A DNA stretch of 11,974 nucleotides. Origin: an uncultured bacterium (GTDB lineage: Bacteria; Bacteroidota; Bacteroidia; Chitinophagales; Chitinophagaceae). Position numbers and translations under genes: made by a program. The stretch lies in the NCBI GenBank assembly GCA_903957405.1, contig CAJBPC010000148.1, forward strand, positions 1 through 11,974, in the 5' to 3' direction. The notes beneath the pieces were generated by a model. It had not been told where the DNA came from and ran no database searches. It saw only the letters and a list, made by a program, of their open reading frames with translations. Below, in pieces: positions 7,171 to 11,974 of this stretch (its first letter is position 1; each line of letters opens with the position of its first letter).

Positions 7171-7231
7171 ATTGTGGTAGTTGACTTTGGAAATCGGTTA
7201 TCAATCTGTCATAATCCCGGCTCATCTTTTG

Positions 7232-7263
7232 CAATATTATCAAAAACCGACATCTAATCACAA
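7232..7263 (-). promoter_or_regulatory. Possible lpxD promoter
   Basis: On the minus strand, TTG (7261-7263) and TAATATTG (7232-7239) are 21 bases apart. This fits the Bacteroidota -33/-7 layout with one mismatch to TAnnTTTG. The element is 61 bases before the lpxD ATG, in the 113-base gap after the HD gene. It is a weak match. Confidence 0.28.
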
Positions 7264-7283
7264 TAGACAACCGGTTTGCAATT

Positions 7284-8498
7284 TTAGTTGCCCGGATAAA
7301 AACAAATGTAGAATTTTTTCACAGGCTGTGCGAGTGCGTTGTGGATCAGGGCGTTGTCGACCTGTGAAATATCCTTGACGGTACCGTCCCGGAAAAGGAT
7401 ATTTATCCTTTCGTCATCGGGATTGTACAGGCTGTTCTGCGCCTCGCCGGTGAAGGCCAGAAATGAAACATCTTCCGGACCGATCTGTAGGGCATTCATG
7501 AGTTCCTGTCTTTTTTCTTTCACGGTTTCTTCAGATACCGGTTCGTTTTGGAGCCTCAGCTTGAAGAGGACGCGGTTGAGGATCGCCTGACACAGGATGG
7601 AGAGTATCTTATCTGGATGTCTGCTCCATCGTTTGATGGCGGTTATCACATCCGTATCGTCCAACTGACAGAAAAGCGCCAGGTGCCGTCCGATGTCGCC
7701 TTCGAGATCATGGAATAGAAAGCTGCCGAGGATGTCATCGGTCACGACCGCATCATCCCCGTGCTGTTTCAGCCATCTGGCCCGCTCAAAGATCTTTACC
7801 AGCATTTTTTCCGCACTGATCACGGTCTTGTGCAGGTAAACCTGCCAATACATCAGTCGCCTTGACACCAGGAATTTTTCTATCGAATAGATGGCTTTCT
7901 CTTCCACCATCAGTGAACCCTCATGGACGGTCAGCATCTTTAGGATCCTGTCGTATCCGATGGTTCCTTCAATGACGCCTGTGAAGAAGCTGTCACGCGC
8001 CAGATAGTCCATTCGGTCCACATCCAATTGTCCGCTGATGAGTTGGTGCAGGAATTTCTTGGGATATATGCCCTTGAAGACCGCGATCGCCATGTCGAGC
8101 TTCCCTCCAAAAGTCGCGTTGAGTTCCTGCATGATCATCAGAGAGATGTCTTCGTGATGCACATGCCGGATGACGACACTTTCCAGTGCATGGGAGAAAG
8201 GCCCGTGCCCTATGTCATGGAGAAGGATTGCGATCTTAGCGGCCTGTTCCTCTTCCGAGGTGACATCCACGCCCTTGCCCCTGAGTTCCTGAAGGGCCAG
8301 GGTCATTAGGTGATAAGCGCCCAGCGAATGGTGAAGGCGGGAGTGCATCGCACCCGGATAGACCAGGTGTGACAATGCCATTTGGTTGATCCTTCGGAGA
8401 CGCTGGTACCAGGGATGTGATATGATCTGGAAAATGAGCGGATCATCAAAGGTGATGAAACCGTGGACGGGGTCGTTGATGATCTTTCTAAAAGGCAT
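7284..8498 (-). CDS. HD-domain phosphohydrolase (COG1078 / SAMHD1-like)
   Basis: Metal-dependent phosphohydrolase of the HD superfamily, in the group that includes dNTP triphosphohydrolases and SAMHD1. The physiological substrate of the Bacteroidota members is not known to me. Numbered from the start chosen here (404 residues), the metal and active-site motifs are R54 and H57 in RLHHSLG, H94-D95 in ILLHDIGHGPFSH, and Asp in QLDVDRMDYLARD (D159/D161). All are intact, so the enzyme should be active. The family opening KIINDPVHGF begins at residue 5 with this start. An upstream in-frame ATG at 8573 adds 25 residues without family resemblance and would leave only 32 bases to the divergent porX, too little for two promoters. 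I therefore prefer 8498, but 8573 cannot be excluded. A near-match -7 element (TTTATTTG, 8513-8520) precedes it by 14 bases. The gene lies upstream of lpxD on the same strand. Confidence 0.9.
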   Translation of the reverse strand: MPFRKIINDPVHGFITFDDPLIFQIISHPWYQRLRRINQMALSHLVYPGAMHSRLHHSLGAYHLMTLALQELRGKGVDVTSEEEQAAKIAILLHDIGHGPFSHALESVVIRHVHHEDISLMIMQELNATFGGKLDMAIAVFKGIYPKKFLHQLISGQLDVDRMDYLARDSFFTGVIEGTIGYDRILKMLTVHEGSLMVEEKAIYSIEKFLVSRRLMYWQVYLHKTVISAEKMLVKIFERARWLKQHGDDAVVTDDILGSFLFHDLEGDIGRHLALFCQLDDTDVITAIKRWSRHPDKILSILCQAILNRVLFKLRLQNEPVSEETVKEKRQELMNALQIGPEDVSFLAFTGEAQNSLYNPDDERINILFRDGTVKDISQVDNALIHNALAQPVKKFYICFYPGN

Positions 8499-8605
8499 TT
8501 CGGTTGTTTGGTCAAATAAAGTGCGAAGTTTGTAAAGGTACGTTGCCGCAAGGGTTTTAGGCAAGTCAGTCATTTTCCCTGGAAGTCAATCAACAAATCT
8601 GCAAT

Positions 8606-10162
8606 ATGTCACTGGCGAAGATCCTTTGGGTGGATGACGAGATGGAGAGCCTTCAGTCGCACCGCCTTTTCCTGGAGAATAAGGGGTATGAAGTGCATAC
8701 GCTCACCAACGGATTCGATGCGGTCGATTTTGTGCGTGCAAATCTTGTGGATGTCGTCCTGCTGGATGAGACGATGCCGGGGATGACAGGATTGGAAACC
8801 CTGGCACGGATCAAGGAAGTCGACCGGCATATTCCGGTGGTTTTAATTACCAAGAACGAGACCGAGAACCTCATGGATGAAGCCATCGGTTCGCAGATCA
8901 GTGATTACCTTATCAAGCCGGTCAATCCCAGCCAAGTGCTGCTGAGCCTTAAGAAGATCATAGATAATAAGCGGCTCGTGGCAGAACGGACGACCACCGT
9001 CTACCAACAACAGTTTCGCAGCTTGTTCACCGCTTTGAACAGCGACCCCGACCATCAACAGTGGATGGAGATCTACCAGAAGCTGTGTTACTGGGAGTTG
9101 GAGATGGAGAAGAGCGACAGTCCGGAGATGCAGGAAGTGCATCAGTCCCAAAAACACGAGGCCAACGCCGAATTCTTCCGGTTCGTCTCGAAACATTACC
9201 TTGACTGGGTCTCACCCAAGACTAAGTCGGCCCCTGTGATGAGCCATACGCTCTTTCGCAGCAAAGTACTGCCCTTCATTCAAAAGGGTGAGCCATTGGT
9301 CTGGCTGCTGATAGACAACCTCCGGTACGACCAGTGGAAGGCCATCGAGCCCGTCTTTGCCGAGACCTTCCGCATCCAGACGGAGGATACTTTCTACAGC
9401 ATACTGCCCACAGCGACTCAATACACACGGAATGCCATCTTCGCAGGGCTTTTGCCTGTTGATATTGAAAAGCAATTTCCGGCGCAGTGGCGCAATGACG
9501 AAGATGAGGGGGGCAAGAACCTTTCAGAGGAGGAATTCTTGCGCGCGCAATTAAAAAGGCTGGGAAGGAATGATATAAGGCTTTCATACAACAAGATCGT
9601 TTCCAACCAGGAGGCCTTAAAGCTGTCGGAAAATGCCCACAACCTGCTGAATTTCGACCTGTCCGTCATCGTCTATAATTTTGTTGATATGCTCAGCCAT
9701 GCCCGGACGGAGATGGAAGTCCTCAAGGAACTTGCGAGCGACGAGGGCAGCTACCGGAGCCTCACGAAAAGCTGGTTCATACATTCACCGCTTTATCAGG
9801 CCCTCAAGAAAATCGCAGAGAAGAAGATCAGTATTGTCTTATGCACCGACCATGGAAGTGTGCAGGTGAAGACCCCCGTGAAAGTCATCGGTGATCGTCA
9901 GACCTCATCCAATCTCCGCTATAAACACGGCCGAAACCTTAGCTATGAAGCCCGGGACGTGCTCGCGTTCAGGGATCCCAGACAAGCCGGACTTCCCATG
10001 CCGTCGGTCAATTCCTCGTACATCTTTGCCCGGGAGGATCGATTCCTGTGTTACCCGAACAATTACAGCCATTATGCGAATTATTACCGGAACTCGTTCC
10101 AGCATGGTGGCGTTTCATTGGAAGAGATGATCGTGCCTGTGGTGAGGATGGTGTCGAAGTAG
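8606..10162 (+). CDS. porX: PorX-type response regulator with PglZ domain (type IX secretion control)
   Basis: Two-component response regulator with an enzymatic output domain, 518 residues. Residues 1-120 are a CheY-like receiver: acidic pocket D10-D11, phospho-acceptor D54 in VLLDETMPG, T82 and K104. A helical linker runs from about 120 to 210. The PglZ/alkaline-phosphatase-type domain follows. WLLIDNLRYDQW contains D237; SILPTATQYTRNAIF contains the Thr residues (269, 271) at the nucleophile/zinc position; CTDHG and the C-terminal FQHGGVSLEEM supply further ligands. In this family PorX, phosphorylated through PorY, controls type IX secretion genes together with SigP, and the PglZ domain is reported to cleave oligonucleotides, including cyclic ones. 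No porY lies in the window. The ATG at 8606 gives the standard receiver start (KILWVDDE). The gene is divergent from the HD phosphohydrolase and has no Shine-Dalgarno site. Confidence 0.94.
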   Translation: MSLAKILWVDDEMESLQSHRLFLENKGYEVHTLTNGFDAVDFVRANLVDVVLLDETMPGMTGLETLARIKEVDRHIPVVLITKNETENLMDEAIGSQISDYLIKPVNPSQVLLSLKKIIDNKRLVAERTTTVYQQQFRSLFTALNSDPDHQQWMEIYQKLCYWELEMEKSDSPEMQEVHQSQKHEANAEFFRFVSKHYLDWVSPKTKSAPVMSHTLFRSKVLPFIQKGEPLVWLLIDNLRYDQWKAIEPVFAETFRIQTEDTFYSILPTATQYTRNAIFAGLLPVDIEKQFPAQWRNDEDEGGKNLSEEEFLRAQLKRLGRNDIRLSYNKIVSNQEALKLSENAHNLLNFDLSVIVYNFVDMLSHARTEMEVLKELASDEGSYRSLTKSWFIHSPLYQALKKIAEKKISIVLCTDHGSVQVKTPVKVIGDRQTSSNLRYKHGRNLSYEARDVLAFRDPRQAGLPMPSVNSSYIFAREDRFLCYPNNYSHYANYYRNSFQHGGVSLEEMIVPVVRMVSK

Positions 10163-10280
10163 CAGAAACCTACCCAATTTTAGAGATGCAGCACCACTGT
10201 CTGGCATTCTGGATTGCTGCGCATGCGTTTGCGGGAACAGAATCGCCAATCGGTTATCGTATACGTATTCCCTAGACACC

Positions 10281-10294
10281 TTTCCGATCCAAAG
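10281..10294. repeat. 14-base direct repeat, copy 1 (copy 2 at 10434-10447)
   Basis: TTTCCGATCCAAAG occurs at 10281-10294 and again at 10434-10447. The second copy encodes the last residues of the nitrilase-like protein (NLWIG, minus strand). The first lies in the intergenic region, in a frame that would also read NLWIG. The match extends imperfectly on the side that corresponds to the upstream codons. It could be the remnant of a duplicated gene end. Confidence 0.5.
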
Positions 10295-10349
10295 ATTCCA
10301 CATTTCATTCAACTTTTGGGGTGAAAACCTGTATACTATTCGTTTAAAG

Positions 10350-10402
10350 AATCAATTATGCGCTATACGCATAATTTTAATTCGTATAGTGCATAGTTGA
10401 TT
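10350..10402. terminator. Long hairpin between convergent porX and nitrilase genes, probable bidirectional terminator
   Basis: Two 20-base arms (10350-10369 and 10383-10402) pair along their whole length. Eighteen pairs are Watson-Crick and two are G-U in the plus-strand RNA; the loop is 13 bases. A second, exclusive hairpin uses the first arm differently: AATTATGCG (10354-10362), loop CTATA, CGCATAATT (10368-10376), followed by further Ts. The element is 18 bases past the nitrilase stop and 187 bases past the porX stop. Position and shape suit transcription termination from both sides, although the T-tracts are short. Confidence 0.6.
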
Positions 10403-10420
10403 GCCCGTTCAGTTGAATAT

Positions 10421-11575
10421 TCAGTGTGAGGGATTTCCGATCCAAAGGTTTACCATGGCAGCACCCTGGCTTTTCCTGCTGGTATAGACACTATCTCCGG
10501 CCACTGCGATGATTTCTCCGTCGCTGCCAAGATCCCAGAGTTTGCCGCGAAGGGGGACGATCATCCCGTACTGTGCGGTTGTTTGTTTGATCCTTGATGG
10601 GATGGTGTATTTCAGCCAGGCATCCCGGAGGGTGATGCGTCCGCTGTCGGATCGGAAGGCATCCTCTGGTATGGGAAATCCGCTGTATCCGGTCCATGGG
10701 TGGTCCATATTGTTATTTCCGGAAGTGAATGATGGGACAAGGATGAGTTGTGGATCATGGTTTTTCATTGAGGTATAGCTTTCCGGGAACCATGCATCGC
10801 TGCAGACGAGTACGGAGGTCTTGCCGGAGGGGAGGTTGAATACGGGATTTTGGTTGGATGGGGCTTTTGCGACGAAGGGTTTTTCCTCTGCCGTGGGAAA
10901 GGATTTGTGGACGAGTGCAGGCTGGATGCTGCCATCGGCGTTGAAGACGGCCGATACGTTGTGAAGTGGACCCATCCTGATGCGTATCCTGCCATTTTCG
11001 ATCACCGGATTGGGCAGAAGGATCGACCCTCCTACGATGCTCACTCCGTATTTTTTTGACAGATCGCCGAAGACATCCTGATAGATTCGGGCCATGCTGA
11101 CCCCTTTGCTGGAGAATAGGCTATGCAGGAGTTTGTCCTCTGCCTCGTCCGGTGCCGTGAACCAGTCGCGCAAGTACATGAAGAAGTTCGAACCGATATA
11201 GGTTGTCATGGCCTTTTTGATGGATGCGGCTTCATAGATGGTATTCTTTTCACCTTCAATCAGGAGCCAGGTGCCGATGTATTCGGGGAATACGACGGTT
11301 GTCTTTTGCGTCAGCCATCCTTTCAGTGCTGCCGCCTGCATGTATCCGTCAAGTTTGTTGAGGAAATGTTGTTTGGATGCATAGTCTATCGGCATCATAT
11401 AGGGGCTGATGCCCAGGATGCTCCCATTTCCCGTATTGGCATGGATGTCGAATGTCGTGTCAAGATGGAGGTGGATATCCACCGGGAGACGTTTTCTACC
11501 ATAACCCGCCCATGAGAAGTAAACGGCGAGGATGACTGCCAATGTCACGGAAAATATCCTGAATCCTTTTTGCAT
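10421..11575 (-). CDS. Membrane-anchored nitrilase-superfamily (carbon-nitrogen) hydrolase
   Basis: Protein of 384 residues from the carbon-nitrogen hydrolase superfamily, which cleaves nitriles or amides or transfers acyl groups through a Glu-Lys-Cys triad. The triad is visible: E98 in VVFPEYIGTW, K224 in ALVHKSFP and C258 in VLVCSDAWFPE. The N-terminus MQKGFRIFSVTLAVILAVYF is a hydrophobic signal or anchor segment preceded by Lys and Arg, with no lipobox Cys. The catalytic domain should therefore be outside the cytoplasm, tethered to the inner membrane or released. This differs from most nitrilases, which are soluble and cytoplasmic. Apolipoprotein N-acyltransferase (Lnt) also puts this domain in the periplasm but has several more membrane helices, so this is not a normal Lnt. 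The substrate is unknown. The upstream gene, 34 bases away on the same strand, is a LacI/GntR-type regulator, so co-transcription is possible. No ribosome binding site is evident. Confidence 0.8.
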   Translation of the reverse strand: MQKGFRIFSVTLAVILAVYFSWAGYGRKRLPVDIHLHLDTTFDIHANTGNGSILGISPYMMPIDYASKQHFLNKLDGYMQAAALKGWLTQKTTVVFPEYIGTWLLIEGEKNTIYEAASIKKAMTTYIGSNFFMYLRDWFTAPDEAEDKLLHSLFSSKGVSMARIYQDVFGDLSKKYGVSIVGGSILLPNPVIENGRIRIRMGPLHNVSAVFNADGSIQPALVHKSFPTAEEKPFVAKAPSNQNPVFNLPSGKTSVLVCSDAWFPESYTSMKNHDPQLILVPSFTSGNNNMDHPWTGYSGFPIPEDAFRSDSGRITLRDAWLKYTIPSRIKQTTAQYGMIVPLRGKLWDLGSDGEIIAVAGDSVYTSRKSQGAAMVNLWIGNPSH

Positions 11576-11609
11576 GGAGTTGTTTGTGCGGTTAAAGTCA
11601 ATACCGAGG

Positions 11610-11974
11610 TCAGAGAGAATTCCTCAAGTTAAGTGCAAAAGGCACTTCCGTCTGTTTTTGTTCATGGTTCAGGATCATTTTTGCGGCTAATTCGCCCATT
11701 GCCCTGAAATCCGTCGATATGGTCGTGATGCCATCGAGGATGAATCTTTTCCAGGGGGTTTCGTTATAGGATATGATGCCGATGTCTTGCCCGAGTGACA
11801 GATCTGAGGACTGCACTTTCTCCAGTAGCGTTATCAGGTCGTCTTCCATGAGGTTGATATAAGCCTCGCCTTGTCGGATCTGCACGGAGGAGATATCATC
11901 CAAAATGCATTGGTTGAAGGCGTATTCGCTGCAGAATTTCTCGAAGCCGAAGCGTATCTCATCCGGGAAATAGC
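11610..11974 (-). CDS. LacI/GntR-type transcriptional regulator, C-terminal part only
   Basis: The visible 121 residues run from the right window edge to a TGA at 11610-11612, and the N-terminal part, including any DNA-binding domain, is outside. The segment resembles the last third of a periplasmic-binding-protein-like ligand domain. LSLGQDIGIISYNETP corresponds to the GfDD-like strand of LacI proteins, DGITTISTDFRAMGELAA to the Pro/Thr-rich turn and following helix, and the end ALNLRNSL to the family's terminal strand and R-x-S. In Bacteroidota this ligand domain is found joined either to a LacI helix-turn-helix or to a GntR winged helix, and the fragment cannot decide between them. The ligand is probably a sugar or related compound, unproven. 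The frame is open to the edge, and an apparent TTG start at 11903 is only an internal Leu codon. It lies 34 bases upstream of the nitrilase-like gene. Confidence 0.75.
   Translation of the reverse strand, partial: YFPDEIRFGFEKFCSEYAFNQCILDDISSVQIRQGEAYINLMEDDLITLLEKVQSSDLSLGQDIGIISYNETPWKRFILDGITTISTDFRAMGELAAKMILNHEQKQTEVPFALNLRNSL

Noticed and set aside
10115..10312. 65-residue minus-strand open frame overlapping the end of porX
   Set aside because: Its second half is antisense to the conserved C-terminus of porX and it has no ribosome binding site or recognisable domain. Only its NLWIG segment is of interest, as a possible gene remnant.
10163..10420. Possible small RNA gene or attachment site in the 258-base gap after porX
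   Set aside because: Apart from the hairpin at 10350-10402 and the 14-base repeat I see no promoter, tRNA-like end or integrase, so a separate gene is not supported.
1..11974. Whole window as a defence island or mobile element
   Set aside because: The genes are housekeeping or conserved Bacteroidota functions in a plausible chromosomal order. No transposase, integrase, toxin-antitoxin pair, reverse transcriptase or CRISPR repeats were found. The PglZ domain belongs to PorX, and BREX partner genes are absent.

Overview
This window looks like a chromosomal piece of a member of the Bacteroidota, most likely a Chitinophaga/Sphingobacteria-type organism. The evidence is a fused lpxC-fabZ gene, a PorX-type response regulator with a PglZ domain (type IX secretion), almost no Shine-Dalgarno sequences, and promoter elements of the Bacteroidota type (TAnnTTTG at -7). 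The assignment below phylum is inference. All recognised genes are intact except the two cut by the window edges. I see no rRNA, tRNA, insertion sequence, CRISPR array or phage gene.

Layout. Positions 1-1191 (minus) hold the N-terminal two thirds of a copper-type P1B ATPase. Divergent from it, 1298-2969 (plus) is a two-gene operon: tsaE (tRNA t6A synthesis ATPase) and an alanine dehydrogenase family gene. A 77-base convergent gap follows. Then 3047-8498 or 8573 (minus) is a cluster transcribed in the order HD-domain phosphohydrolase, lpxD, lpxC-fabZ, lpxA, ABC-type ATPase, with the last two genes overlapping. It covers the first acylation and deacetylation steps of lipid A synthesis. porX (8606-10162, plus) is transcribed divergently from the HD gene. 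A 258-base convergent gap contains a long hairpin that can fold in two ways. The right end (minus) has a membrane-anchored nitrilase-superfamily hydrolase (10421-11575), preceded by the C-terminal half of a LacI/GntR-type regulator that runs off the window.

How the genes fit together. LpxA acylates UDP-GlcNAc, LpxC deacetylates the product and LpxD adds the second acyl chain. The FabZ half of the fusion competes with LpxA and LpxD for the same 3-hydroxyacyl-ACP pool. PorX controls the type IX secretion system, many of whose cargoes are attached to a form of lipopolysaccharide, so its place beside the lipid A genes is suggestive though unproven. No obviously new defence or mobile system is visible. 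The points most worth a second look are the HD/PorX pair, the ABC ATPase with altered Q- and H-loops and no permease, the membrane-anchored nitrilase next to a regulator, and the two-state hairpin.
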